Shown here: in pieces, positions 1 to 8,287 of the stretch
Numbering within the stretch: the stretch's first letter is position 1
Layout: every line of letters starts with the position of its first letter
From: Pyrofollis japonicus
Lineage (GTDB): Archaea > Thermoproteota > Thermoprotei_A > Sulfolobales > Pyrodictiaceae
DNA length: 64,000 nucleotides
Assembly: GCF_033097485.1 (NCBI RefSeq)
Contig: NZ_AP028634.1
Location: 310,001 to 374,000, forward strand
Direction of reading: 5' to 3'
The notes under the pieces: generated by a model
Database searches by the model: none
Seen by the model: the letters and a program-made list of their open reading frames with translations, nothing else
Told to the model about the DNA's origin: nothing
Translations under genes and position numbers: made by a program

Positions 1-270
1 AAATATATTAAAAAGCTTTCATCGGAGGCTGGCTTCTCCTTTGTATTGAATGGAGGACACCCAGCCGCTGCCGCAACCTCCTTAGCGAGGACAAGTATCA
101 GGCGTGCAGAGAGAGCTTTCTGGCGGTGCATAAACGATGCAAACATTAGGGACAACAAGATAGACGTGATAGCAAAACTACTAAATAGGCTAAGTGACTT
201 AGCATACCTTCTACAATTGCGAATAAATAGAAGAACCGGTAGAGAAACTTCAACAATTAAATGCCAGTAA
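1..270 (+). CDS. cob(I)alamin adenosyltransferase, PduO type (C-terminal part)
   Basis: The frame is open from the window edge to the TAA at 268-270, so the 5' end is missing. The visible part contains GGHPAAAATSLARTSIRRAE followed by a helix with LLNRLSDLAYLLQLRIN. This matches the end of PduO/CobA-type ATP:cob(I)alamin adenosyltransferases, where the second half of the helical bundle carries the GGxxAAAxLHxAR and NRLSDLLF motifs. The family transfers the adenosyl group of ATP to reduced corrinoid to make coenzyme B12. The usual LHxAR is TSLAR here. A candidate C/D sRNA begins five bases after the stop on the other strand. Confidence 0.85.
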   Translation, partial: KYIKKLSSEAGFSFVLNGGHPAAAATSLARTSIRRAERAFWRCINDANIRDNKIDVIAKLLNRLSDLAYLLQLRINRRTGRETSTIKCQ

Positions 271-274
271 GAAA

Positions 275-340
275 GGCCTCCTGGCCGGCGTGCCGCTCAT
301 AGCCATAGGGGCTCGCAATACCCGCTTAGGTTCATCGGCC
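275..340 (-). ncRNA. candidate C/D box sRNA (degenerate boxes)
   Basis: Read on the minus strand from 340: terminal stem GGCC (340-337), box C-like ATGAACC (335-329), 12-nt guide (328-317), D' GCGA (316-313), 12-nt spacer, C' ATGAGCG (300-294), 11-nt guide (293-283), D-like AGGA (282-279) and closing GGCC (278-275). The GCGA/ATGAGCG pair recurs in two better candidates in this window (13331-13397 and 40814-40873). Box C and D are poor. A longer inverted repeat (CCTGGCCG/CGGCCAGG) encloses the same bases and could instead mark another structured RNA. This is the weakest of the set. Confidence 0.4.
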
Positions 341-379
341 AGGCTGCACTCATGCATATTCTTTATCTAGCCTGGCCTG

Positions 380-394
380 TATAAGTATTTTAAA
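380..394 (+). promoter_or_regulatory. TATA region for the 471 gene
   Basis: An A+T run with TATAAGTA and TTTTAAA sits 75-90 bp before the TTG start at 471, after a G+C-rich stretch. Archaeal TBP boxes lie about 25 bp before the start site, so a leader of roughly 50-60 nt is expected. The ribosome site is GGAGGGG at 460-466. Confidence 0.5.
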
Positions 395-470
395 CCATGG
401 GCCCCTGTGAAGAACGATGGGCGGCCAGACCATAACGGAATGAGGATACATTGTAGCGCGGAGGGGCACG

Positions 471-1076
471 TTGCTCTTCATAGCCTCATGTGGCCCAAGT
501 ATAACAGTTAACGGAATAATGAACATACTAAAGACCTATAATATTGGTAAAGAAGTTGACGCGGTATTCATTATAGGCGGAATTTCTATCAATAGAATCA
601 ATGAACTAAAGTCGCTGGGCGTAAAAGTATACTCCATTACAAGCCGCTATGACGACCACTATATAGCTGATGTGCTTAGAGAAAACACCATTTTCGTTGA
701 GAGCACAGTACTCTATATTGGTAGCGACTTTTACGTAGTAGGTATAGGTGGAAGAGAACCACTGGCGAATATTAGAGCTGTAACGAGAATCATAGAACAG
801 CTTCCACGCAATAAGGGATTAATAATGCTTAGCTACTATCCTCCAAGGAAAATATGCGACAAAACTATCCTTGGAGGTAGGAAGGGACTCCAGGAACTTA
901 GTTTATTCACTCAAATACACAATCCCTTAATCATTATATCGTGCGAGTCAGGGCCCGGCTTGCTCCAATACAACGAAAAAACGGTAATTTGTCTTGGAAC
1001 CCCCCGGGACAAGTGCTACGCGCTTGTCGAGATAGGGAAGAAAAAGAACAAGCCCATTCTAGCCTGTCTAGGATAG
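471..1076 (+). CDS. calcineurin-like phosphoesterase fold, apparently catalytically dead
   Basis: The 201-aa protein follows the layout of archaeal ICC/YfcE-type metallophosphoesterases: an N-terminal strand-loop, a central hydrophobic strand ending FIIGGIS where GD is expected, a YYPPRKICD segment like the family's HxPPxxxxD, then IIISCES where GHxH is expected, followed by a tail like the family's C-terminal NxG...yalv. None of the usual metal ligands (DxH, GD, GNHD, GHxH) remains, so I infer a non-catalytic or ligand-binding paralogue. The TTG start is chosen for the GGAGGGG four bases upstream. The next gene begins 17 bp downstream and is probably co-transcribed. The fold assignment is by pattern only. 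Confidence 0.55.
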   Translation: MLFIASCGPSITVNGIMNILKTYNIGKEVDAVFIIGGISINRINELKSLGVKVYSITSRYDDHYIADVLRENTIFVESTVLYIGSDFYVVGIGGREPLANIRAVTRIIEQLPRNKGLIMLSYYPPRKICDKTILGGRKGLQELSLFTQIHNPLIIISCESGPGLLQYNEKTVICLGTPRDKCYALVEIGKKKNKPILACLG

Positions 1077-1093
1077 AAGAGTTCTCCGCAAGG

Positions 1094-1648
1094 GTGAACG
1101 TTTTGTCAACTATAATAGACTTATTCAGAAAGACGCTTAGAGATAAGTCAGAGGAACATAGAGAGAAACTTGTACAAGAATTCTTAAAAGATATTAATAC
1201 GAATCTATTAGAATTATCCAGATTTATCGGAGGAGAGTTCTTTCCTGACACAGTCATTGCCTCAACTGCCGCTGAGAACGTTATAGCAGCACTCGCTACC
1301 AAGGTATCCAGGAAGCAAGACAAAGAACGAGAAACAATACTTAAGATAATAGCACCTTCAGAACCTATTGAGGGCTGGAGGCCCCTTCAAGTTCTACTCG
1401 AAGAACTTAGTTTCGAAAATTACGTAACAGTTATTAGAACAAGGTTTACACCCTCGTCAAGTTTTACCGCGAAGAAAGTTGTCTCAAGAATCTCTAGGGT
1501 TGCAAAAGGTGCTTCTCCTAAAATTGTTGATGTAACCGACGCAAACCCATTAGTGGTAGCAGGCCTATGCTCTGGTGGAGTTAGGCGATTTGTAATACTT
1601 GTTGACATCGGATATGCTGCTGTTTATCAGCACTTCAGCTGTGCTTAA
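1094..1648 (+). CDS. conserved-looking hypothetical protein
   Basis: The frame is open from 941, but its first part overlaps the upstream gene and has poor composition. GTG 1094 or TTG 1103, just after the upstream stop at 1076, is the likelier start, giving about 180 aa. The N-terminal third is charged and helical; the C-terminal half alternates strands and helices and ends with hydrophobic VTDANPLVVAGLC and FVILVDIGYAAVY segments that look like a Rossmann-type core. I do not recognise a family. Being downstream of the degenerate phosphoesterase suggests the two act together. Confidence 0.6.
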   Translation: MNVLSTIIDLFRKTLRDKSEEHREKLVQEFLKDINTNLLELSRFIGGEFFPDTVIASTAAENVIAALATKVSRKQDKERETILKIIAPSEPIEGWRPLQVLLEELSFENYVTVIRTRFTPSSSFTAKKVVSRISRVAKGASPKIVDVTDANPLVVAGLCSGGVRRFVILVDIGYAAVYQHFSCA

Positions 1649-1678
1649 TTAGCTATCGTTTTTAATTATTTAAAGATT

Positions 1679-3004
1679 CTACATGATGATTACGATGAGC
1701 CCCGGGACAAGTAGTATCGCTTGCAATAAGCATGCAACTAAGATGTTCTTGATTACCGCTTTCTCAGAAGCAACGAGGTAGCCATAGAGAAGCTTGTTTA
1801 TAATACTTGTTGCCGTGGCTATTATTGCCAAGAATACTATCGTCTTAGTACCTAGCCCTTGTAGAGCAGTTAATGCTAGTATAGTTGCGCTGCTCGAGAC
1901 AAAACCACCTACAGCAACTACAAGAGCTAAGCTTGCAGACCCGCTGCTTCTCAAAAAGTAGGAAGTGAATACCATTACCAGATAGAACAGCGTCATCTTT
2001 AATGCAGTGCTAAAGCGGAGTGGGTTCTCTATGCGTGCTATAGGCCTTGTTCTTAGCCTCAAAAGGCGCTGCCATGAAAAGAGTACAGGAAGTGACGACA
2101 AGGAAAATGAGATAAAAAGCGCGAGAAGCGCGCCTGGATCGATACGCCCTCCGGCAGCTAAGTACACGACTATGAGAGCTATTACTCCGTTTCGTAGAAT
2201 CATCGCAGTATTTGTGAGTACTGTTATGTCGAAAGCGATAGCTTTGCGAAGCTCGCTTGAAGCGAGGGAGAGAAGCGCAGAAAACGTTGCCTCACTGTTG
2301 GCTATGCCGCCGAACAGCGCAGCGTAAGCGAACCCTTCGCTTCCCTTAATTTTGGCAGCTATATAGCCTATGTAGGAAGTGAGTAGAACAAGTACAAAGA
2401 ATAAATAGATATTGCGTAGACTTATGCCATAGAACTGATAGCTTGAGCCGAGAAAGAATGGGCCAATAACCATCAATATGACGCCTAGCTCTAACGCCCA
2501 TAATAGTTCTTCGTAGCTTATCTTGCCAACAAATCTTTCAGCAGGGAGCTTTATAGCTAATACAAATGCAGTCAGTACAGCCATGCTAGCAGCCACTAAC
2601 TCATACCCCATACCTGCAAGCAAGCCCAGCAAAAAGTCAAGCATCATAACGACTACAGTCGTTATTCCAGCTATACGCGCTACAAGCAACCTATATGCTG
2701 CGAAGACGGAAACTACTGCTACAAATGCGAAAATTAAGAGAGAAGACTCTATATCAGTTATAATCGACTCTACAGTTAAATACCCTATAAGAGCGCCATA
2801 AACTGAAAGAAGGCTAAACGTGCGAAGACCCGGGAACTCTTTTACAACGATCTCTTCTACACCTAGATGTGAGCGTTTTTTACGCTTCGCCAATGCCGCT
2901 ATACGTGCTTTTTCTCGCTCAATACCAATGAGCATGCCGCCTAACAATGCTACTATAATTCTTTCTAAGATAGTGATGCTGGTAGATGCTTCCATTGTAA
3001 TCAT
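1679..3004 (-). CDS. MgtC/SapB-like membrane protein with DUF4010 domain
   Basis: This 441-aa polytopic membrane protein has about a dozen hydrophobic segments. The first 150 residues carry MgtC/SapB family marks: GGMLIGIERE near residue 22 and FPGLRTFSLLSVYGALIG near residue 57. The rest, including LFGGIANSEATFSALLSLA and VAVGGFVSSSATILALTAL, fits DUF4010. Two-domain proteins of this kind are common in archaea; transport or Mg2+-related sensing is suggested but the substrate is unknown. Starts at M1 (3004) or M4 (2995) are both possible. A minus-strand TATA-like TTTATAAAC lies near 3130. Confidence 0.88.
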   Translation of the reverse strand: MITMEASTSITILERIIVALLGGMLIGIEREKARIAALAKRKKRSHLGVEEIVVKEFPGLRTFSLLSVYGALIGYLTVESIITDIESSLLIFAFVAVVSVFAAYRLLVARIAGITTVVVMMLDFLLGLLAGMGYELVAASMAVLTAFVLAIKLPAERFVGKISYEELLWALELGVILMVIGPFFLGSSYQFYGISLRNIYLFFVLVLLTSYIGYIAAKIKGSEGFAYAALFGGIANSEATFSALLSLASSELRKAIAFDITVLTNTAMILRNGVIALIVVYLAAGGRIDPGALLALFISFSLSSLPVLFSWQRLLRLRTRPIARIENPLRFSTALKMTLFYLVMVFTSYFLRSSGSASLALVVAVGGFVSSSATILALTALQGLGTKTIVFLAIIATATSIINKLLYGYLVASEKAVIKNILVACLLQAILLVPGLIVIIM

Positions 3005-3223
3005 CCTAGTTCACTTCCACTTTAAGGGGCGGATACCTTACTGCAAGGAGACTACACTGTTTCAACTGATATTCGCTACCTGTTATCAAAGATGTTAAAG
3101 TCTACGTACTAAGGATTTTTGTTAAATAGTTTATAAACCTATATTAGGGCTTCTCGAGGAAACTACGTGATATCCTAGACCATAAACTTGTATATACGCA
3201 AAGAGGTGGAGCTAATATAGGCT

Positions 3224-3502
3224 TTAGATAATCTTTCTTCGGACATGTATCTCTATTACTGGTATAAGCTTTCTACCTCTTTCAATACTGTCAATATTTA
3301 TTTTCACTATTTCTACACCATCCTGGAGTCTCTGAGCCAATGCATTATAGACGTCAACAGCTTTGCTTATGTTTGAACCTTGACCTCTAATTACAACTTC
3401 GTCGTATCCCTCATTGAAGAGTAGAATTGCTGCAAGAACATAGTCCATTACGCGTTTTTTCCCTACTACAACAACATTCTCGGCAGCTGCCATGTCCTCC
3501 AC
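3224..3502 (-). CDS. alba: Alba-family DNA/RNA-binding protein, divergent paralogue
   Basis: The 92-aa protein has the Alba core: VVVVGKKRVMDYVLAAILLF with the paired lysines used in nucleic-acid binding, VVIRGQGSNISKAVDVYNAL, and a final strand ending in basic residues. Alba dimers coat DNA and RNA in archaea. It differs clearly from the canonical Alba at 48802, being shorter in the beta3-beta4 hairpin, so it is probably an Alba2-type heterodimer partner. Starts at M1 (3502) or M4 (3493) are both possible. Confidence 0.92.
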   Translation of the reverse strand: MEDMAAAENVVVVGKKRVMDYVLAAILLFNEGYDEVVIRGQGSNISKAVDVYNALAQRLQDGVEIVKINIDSIERGRKLIPVIEIHVRRKII

Positions 3503-3547
3503 CTCTTTTCTTACTACCGCATCTGCTTACACTTAGTATAAGGATAA

Positions 3548-4075
3548 TTAACCGTTTCCATTCGCTGAGCCTATAACTCTATTGAATTCTTGAAAACATT
3601 TAGATGCCTTATCTACTATTTTTTCAATATTTTCAGATAATGCGTCAAAGCTACATAGGCTAAAGGGAGCACTAGCAGGGTCTACATTCTCACCCCTCCT
3701 ACAATACTTTAATAAAACGTGTCTTCCTCGAATCTCGCCAAGGATCGAGCCTTCGCCACATACCCAATAAAACAATACAACCCTGCCTGCCCTTGCAAGA
3801 CGTGCTTTTATCGAGCGCAGATTCTTCTCAGTAATTTTTCGCCGCAAGGAAGCTTTTACTTCTAGCACGGCTGCCGTAGCGTACTGGCGTATAATCATTA
3901 ACAGGAAGCCGAGCTCCACTATAGGTGCACGTAGCACTAGTCTCCTTGTTAGCTCGTCATGGTCAACTATCTCGATCGACCGGCCACTCTCTCTTATACT
4001 CGCAAGTAGGCTTGCCATAGACTTTTCTTGTTTTACCGTCATCGTTACCGTAATAAACGTGAAGATTTTGCTCAA
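3548..4075 (-). CDS. hypothetical protein
   Basis: This 175-aa soluble protein has a basic middle (LEVKASLRRKITEKNLRSIKARLARAG) and four cysteines in its C-terminal half (VCGEG, KYCRRG, LCSFD, SKCFQ) that are not spaced as a zinc ribbon. No family is recognised. It lies 45 bp upstream of the divergent alba on the same strand and may be co-transcribed. The start could be M12 or M20, since the first residues look less constrained. Confidence 0.6.
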   Translation of the reverse strand: MSKIFTFITVTMTVKQEKSMASLLASIRESGRSIEIVDHDELTRRLVLRAPIVELGFLLMIIRQYATAAVLEVKASLRRKITEKNLRSIKARLARAGRVVLFYWVCGEGSILGEIRGRHVLLKYCRRGENVDPASAPFSLCSFDALSENIEKIVDKASKCFQEFNRVIGSANGNG

Positions 4076-4199
4076 ACTCCATTACCTCAGCCGGGGATAA
4101 CGTCTTCATCCCTGCCTTGGGCTAGTAAGAATGCTGTCAAGGGTCTAGTGACGGGCGAGTGCTCATCACGTACCACATGTTTTGGAGATAAAAAGTAGA

Positions 4200-4263
4200 G
4201 GCGCTCTGAAACACGGACCCTCATCATTCTTTTTATCAGGGTCGCGGCGGTCTTCACCGCGCC
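4200..4263 (-). ncRNA. C/D box sRNA with large-subunit rRNA guide
   Basis: On the minus strand: terminal stem GGCGC (4263-4259) pairing with GCGCC (4204-4200), box C GTGAAGA (4257-4251), 11-nt guide CCGCCGCGACC (4250-4240), D' CTGA (4239-4236), 9-nt spacer, C' TGATGA (4226-4221), 12-nt guide GGGTCCGTGTTT (4220-4209), D CAGA (4208-4205). Box C has A for U at position 5 and box D has A for U at position 2, the two bases that face each other in the kink-turn, so the changes are paired. The second guide is antisense to AAACACGGACC, a very conserved large-subunit rRNA segment, and predicts methylation of the A in AAACACGG five bases from box D. Confidence 0.85.
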
Positions 4264-4296
4264 GCCGATCCCTATTATATTGCCGTCATAGCGAGG

Positions 4297-7152
4297 CTAT
4301 ACTAATAGATTTGTTGCTTCTATTTTCTGCGTTATAGCTGCTGCGTTAAGTAGCAGAAGTGGCGCTATATGCTTGGGCACAAGCTGGTACTTTATCGGTT
4401 TTCCTTCGTAGTAGCTTGCTAGCGGAGTTACTTTCATCTCATATATCTCGTCGAAAGGTATGCGCTGAGTAATCGTACTAGGCCTCTCTATAACATCTCT
4501 TATATTTGCTACTATGTGCACTAAACTTCCCGATTCATTCTTTATAAGCATCAAGTATAAGGCGTCCTTATTTGGCGGATTGAACGATGATGAGAACTCC
4601 TCAGACCTAGCTATTTTTTCGGCGTCCTCTACAAGCGCCCAGCGCTCCTCACCCGTATCAACATCTATGAAGCTAAAGACTCGGTGCTTTGCGCTAGGTG
4701 CCTTCATTGAACGTAGAGCTGATTCAACAACGTTCTCTGGTAGACCAAGCGCCTCTGATATTTCATCTATGGTGAATGCCATACCACGGAGTATTTCAGC
4801 TATAAGATCCTCAACATTACCTATCCATGGCTTCTCCGGCGCTTCTTTAGCCAAGGTACGGGCATATATGCTTGCACGGCTCACATTCATTTTGACCTTT
4901 ATTTTGCCTAGCTTTAGTTTCTCTACAATGCTCCATGCGTCTTCCGGTGCAAAGTAATTATCAATGGTTTGCCTTATCGCTTCCTTATAGACTATTAGAT
5001 CGTTGGGGGTGAGTTTTCTCGTGATACCGAACACTAGCTGAATATTGTGTACTGTTTCAATGAAGAAGTGAGAACGTTCTGCTGCCTCCCGTACTCTTTC
5101 AAAGAACTCTTGCTTTTCAAGCGATGCCAGGAATCTAAGAGGATCAAAGCTTAGAATTCTTGATGGAATTGCGAATCCATAATGGGTTACCTTCGTATAT
5201 GCTTCGGAATGATCTCGATACATTTCCAGCATTACCAGGTATGCAAGGGTCCTTACAACATTTTCTTGCGCTAAGATCATGTATGCTACTTCGTCCGACA
5301 TTTGTTCAACTACTATAGTATCCGAGCTTGGATGCGGATACTTATACTTCTTGACCTCATCTTCTAGCTCCTTAATTGCCTTCTTGGCGGCATCAGTTAA
5401 CTTTATTTTCTCTGTGAGCCTTATGCCACCATTGTGAAGTTCCCTAAGTACATTTTCTAATTCTTTAACAACCAGGCTTGAAACTATAGGCCCCTGTCCT
5501 TTCCAGAACGGAACAGTTGCTGTCATTGTAGGTGCTTCGGTTATCGTTACCTTGTTATTATGCTCATCTATGTCTACTACTTGCCAGTTCTTGCCGCCGA
5601 GCCTAAGCACTTGCCCGACACGCAGAAGCCTCATAACATATTCTGCATCAAGCTCGCCTATAGTCTTACCATCGATGGTTTTTACCATATATGCCTTCTT
5701 CTCACCTATAGTTGTAAAGAACTCTGAGAAGTTATGGACCCACCAACTGTACTTACTCAGTTCACCGGCATCGAAGCGCCATATCCTATAGAACTGAGAA
5801 CCTGGCGATAATTTGTTATCACCGTTTATCTTTATCATCTTATTCTCGATTAGATATCTTACAAGTATATCGAATTCTTCACGACTTAGCCCCTCAAAGT
5901 ACTTTACATTTTTGATAATCTCGTAAGCCTCGTCGATACTATACATACCAGAGAGAGCCATGCCAATGACGGCCCGCGCTACCATATCAAGCGGCTTAGA
6001 AAGAATCTTAGGTGGCTCGACTTCGCCTCTTACAGCGAGGCGAGCCTCCGCAAGCGCCTCAAGCAATTCAACCTTGTCGGTTGCAATAATTACACCTTTC
6101 ACAACACCATCAACCTCGTGGCCGCTTCTACCGAGCCTCTGGATAAGTGATGCGACAGAGCCAGCAGGCCTGAACAAGATTACCTTCTTCACCGAGCCAA
6201 TGTCTATCCCAAGCTCAAGCGTCTTTGTAGCTATTATCATCTTGACTTTTCCTTCTTTGGCGAGCTTCTCTATTCTCTGTCTTTCCTCGCCGTATATAGA
6301 CGCGTGGTGTATTACAACGTCACTTATTCCCTTCTTTTCTATTTCTTCGTGAAGCTTTTCAGCAACATGCTTAGAGTTCACAAACACGAGCGTAAGGGGC
6401 TCCATGTGCATGAGGAGCTTCTCCGCTGCATGTTTCCAAAACTTAGTGCTTGGCGCATCAACATAGTCAACTAATATTTCTATTTCTTTTCGCTTATCAA
6501 CCGTTACTATGCTAACTGGTCTCCTTGAGCTCCCTCTAAATGTTTCAGCTATTATCTCGGGCTTTCCTATTGTTGCTGATATCAAGACTAGTTGAAAGTC
6601 GCCGGCGAGCTTTCTAAATCTCTCAAGTAGTACAGCTAGTTGAACGCCGCGCTTGGAGGATACTATCTCGTGTACCTCGTCAACAATAACCCATTTCAAA
6701 TTCTTATAGTGGACTCTGAAGCGGGATGCCCAGTCAAGATCTATTTCGAGGCTTTCGGGCGTAGTTATCAGTATATGAGGTATCTTTCTTAGTCTTCTGG
6801 CTCTTTCCGAATGGGATACGTCACCATGCTTTCTTGCCACGACGAAACCAAGTTGGTTAGCCCACCAACTTATTCTCTCATACAAATCATTTATCAGAGC
6901 CCGGAGAGGAGTAATATAGAGAACCGATACTGGCTCCGGTTTCTCTTCAACCATTTTGGATAATATGGGTAGTAGTGCAGCTTCTGTTTTACCGTAACCA
7001 GTTGGAGCAACAATTACTACATTATCTCCTCTAAGTATGGGTAGCATCGCCTTTTCTTGGATTTCGGTTAGTGATTGCCAGCCACGCTTCTCTATGAGCT
7101 CAACTACCTTCGGGTGTAGTATGTTCACAGCGCTCCCCCTTGTCGCAACCAT
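4297..7152 (-). CDS. Lhr-like superfamily 2 helicase (first of two)
   Basis: A protein of about 951 aa with two RecA-like domains and a long C-terminal region. Walker A APTGYGKT is near residue 49, motif II DEVH near 158, the SAT motif near 190, and QRLGRSGH (motif VI) marks the second RecA domain; then come a winged-helix region and a large Lhr-core-type C-terminal domain. Archaeal Lhr proteins unwind DNA and RNA-DNA hybrids in repair and recombination. The frame is open to 7221, but the ATG at 7152 has an AAAGGTGA Shine-Dalgarno and starts MVATRGSAVN, so I use it. It is divergent from the TRASH gene, with palindromes between them. A second Lhr is at 35007. Confidence 0.9.
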   Translation of the reverse strand: MVATRGSAVNILHPKVVELIEKRGWQSLTEIQEKAMLPILRGDNVVIVAPTGYGKTEAALLPILSKMVEEKPEPVSVLYITPLRALINDLYERISWWANQLGFVVARKHGDVSHSERARRLRKIPHILITTPESLEIDLDWASRFRVHYKNLKWVIVDEVHEIVSSKRGVQLAVLLERFRKLAGDFQLVLISATIGKPEIIAETFRGSSRRPVSIVTVDKRKEIEILVDYVDAPSTKFWKHAAEKLLMHMEPLTLVFVNSKHVAEKLHEEIEKKGISDVVIHHASIYGEERQRIEKLAKEGKVKMIIATKTLELGIDIGSVKKVILFRPAGSVASLIQRLGRSGHEVDGVVKGVIIATDKVELLEALAEARLAVRGEVEPPKILSKPLDMVARAVIGMALSGMYSIDEAYEIIKNVKYFEGLSREEFDILVRYLIENKMIKINGDNKLSPGSQFYRIWRFDAGELSKYSWWVHNFSEFFTTIGEKKAYMVKTIDGKTIGELDAEYVMRLLRVGQVLRLGGKNWQVVDIDEHNNKVTITEAPTMTATVPFWKGQGPIVSSLVVKELENVLRELHNGGIRLTEKIKLTDAAKKAIKELEDEVKKYKYPHPSSDTIVVEQMSDEVAYMILAQENVVRTLAYLVMLEMYRDHSEAYTKVTHYGFAIPSRILSFDPLRFLASLEKQEFFERVREAAERSHFFIETVHNIQLVFGITRKLTPNDLIVYKEAIRQTIDNYFAPEDAWSIVEKLKLGKIKVKMNVSRASIYARTLAKEAPEKPWIGNVEDLIAEILRGMAFTIDEISEALGLPENVVESALRSMKAPSAKHRVFSFIDVDTGEERWALVEDAEKIARSEEFSSSFNPPNKDALYLMLIKNESGSLVHIVANIRDVIERPSTITQRIPFDEIYEMKVTPLASYYEGKPIKYQLVPKHIAPLLLLNAAAITQKIEATNLLV

Positions 7153-7249
7153 GCAGGCTTCACCTTTCCTAGCTTCTTGACTGCCTACCATAGTGGGAAA
7201 CATTAATCCTTGGCAACCCAAATTCCAAATACTTGCTTCTGTAAGTCTT

Positions 7250-7272
7250 GGGTACCCCTAGGGTAACCCTAG
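7250..7272. promoter_or_regulatory. two adjacent palindromes between divergent genes
   Basis: GGGTACCC (7250-7257) is a perfect 8-bp palindrome. It is followed directly by CTAGGGTAACCCTAG (7258-7272), with 7-bp arms around one base. They lie between the divergent Lhr helicase and TRASH genes and could be operators for a dimeric regulator. No regulator is identified. Confidence 0.4.
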
Positions 7273-7341
7273 CACCCTTACACCCCTTTACGCAATAGGT
7301 TAATATAACTTAGGGCCAAAGCCACGTGAGTGGAGACAAAA

Positions 7342-7581
7342 ATGCCTGCGAGAAAGCGCTATCAATGTATAGTGTGTGGTCGTTATTTTCCAGAGGGACA
7401 AGGAATAGTTATTAAAAGGGCAGGTATCGAGTTAGCATTTCATAGTAAAAATTGTTTAGCAAAATTCTTTAGAGTATTTATAGAACATCTTGATGAAGCG
7501 GAGTTTAAGAAAGCTGCACGAGAGACTATAAAAGAATTTGAAGAAATTCTGAAGAGAAAACAGACAGCTAAAATAATATAA
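7342..7581 (+). CDS. TRASH-domain zinc protein
   Basis: From ATG 7342 the protein is 79 aa (GTG 7330 would add four residues). It carries CIVCG near residue 9 and FHSKNCLAKF about 22 residues later, giving a C-x2-C...H-x3-C pattern with the FxSxxCxxxF signature of TRASH/YHS-type treble-clef domains. These bind metals in metal-sensing and trafficking proteins. The rest is a charged helix (FKKAARETIKEFEEILKRK). A TATA-like GTTAATATAAC lies about 35 bp before the start. Role unknown. Confidence 0.8.
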   Translation: MPARKRYQCIVCGRYFPEGQGIVIKRAGIELAFHSKNCLAKFFRVFIEHLDEAEFKKAARETIKEFEEILKRKQTAKII

Positions 7582-7599
7582 TAATTCAAAAATATAGTA

Positions 7600-7803
7600 C
7601 TACTTCTTAAATATTTCGGTAACAAGTTTATCTAGCTCAAGCTCCTTAACCATCTGCATAGCCTTCTTGAGTGCCTCGTCCTCGTTCTCTGCTGAGACAT
7701 TTATGTATAGACTAGTTCCCTTTATCCGGAAGCGAAATCTTTTCTCGCCTAAAAGTTCATATTTTTCTACAAGCTCAAGGCTAAATCCGCTATTATTTGA
7801 CAT
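7600..7803 (-). CDS. small conserved hypothetical protein
   Basis: About 67 aa from the internal ATG (7803; the frame opens at 7815). It predicts two or three beta strands (KRFRFRIKGTSLYINVSAE) followed by one amphipathic helix (EDEALKKAMQMVKELELDKL). The pattern suggests a compact alpha/beta domain. No family is recognised. It is tail-to-tail with the TRASH gene, 18 bp apart. Confidence 0.55.
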   Translation of the reverse strand: MSNNSGFSLELVEKYELLGEKRFRFRIKGTSLYINVSAENEDEALKKAMQMVKELELDKLVTEIFKK

Positions 7804-8044
7804 GGTACTTCCCAAGGCAAGCTACAATGATGAAGAACTCAATAAGTATTTCTCCCGATAGACAACTTTTCAAAAATAAATATAGGAACAATCGCTATGG
7901 ATTTAGTGATAAAAGATACCTTATAAAGTATCATGAATTAGGCAGTTTTTCTAGCTAATGTCACTGCTATCTTGAGTAGTAAGGATATTACTTAGAGCTT
8001 ATCGTGTAAAAAGCCTAGTGAGAGCTAAAGAGGAGGGTAGAAGC

Positions 8045-8287
8045 ATGCAGGAGAAGAAAAATCTAGAGGAATTACTGGTTAGAGTCCTAAGCAAGAGCGG
8101 AGAGAAAGGTGCCACCTTTAGCGAGATCTACGCTTCTATGAAGTCGCTATACCCTGATATACGGAAAATAGAGGTCAGGGAGTTATTATCTATACTGGTA
8201 AGAGATGGAGTTATAGAGAGGGTTCCAGACTATGAGCGTAAACGCATGGTTTTCAGGATCAAGACAAAACATGGAGAGGAGTCTTGA
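8045..8287 (+). CDS. small winged-helix-like protein
   Basis: About 80 aa. I choose ATG 8045 over the upstream GTG 8018 because GAGGAGGG lies just before it. The layout (LLVRVLSKSGEKGATFSEIY, then VRELLSILVRDGVIERVPD and a terminal strand) resembles a winged helix, with LLSILVRDGVIERV as recognition helix and wing. Its 3' end overlaps the next gene, which argues for translational coupling. The target is unknown. Confidence 0.6.
   Translation: MQEKKNLEELLVRVLSKSGEKGATFSEIYASMKSLYPDIRKIEVRELLSILVRDGVIERVPDYERKRMVFRIKTKHGEES

Noticed and set aside
270-470. Cobalamin riboswitch downstream of the adenosyltransferase
   Set aside because: No B12-box-like GCCACTG motif is present and the following gene is not a cobalamin gene.
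934-1323. Minus-strand 129-aa frame opposite the 471 and 1094 genes
   Set aside because: It overlaps two plus-strand genes that have better composition and a ribosome site; it is a shadow.
2007-3098. Plus-strand frames opposite the MgtC/DUF4010 gene
   Set aside because: They are antisense to a clear membrane protein and have no family features.
7816-7870. ATGATGA at about 7830 as box C of an sRNA
   Set aside because: No D box and no C'/D' pair lies within the required distance.
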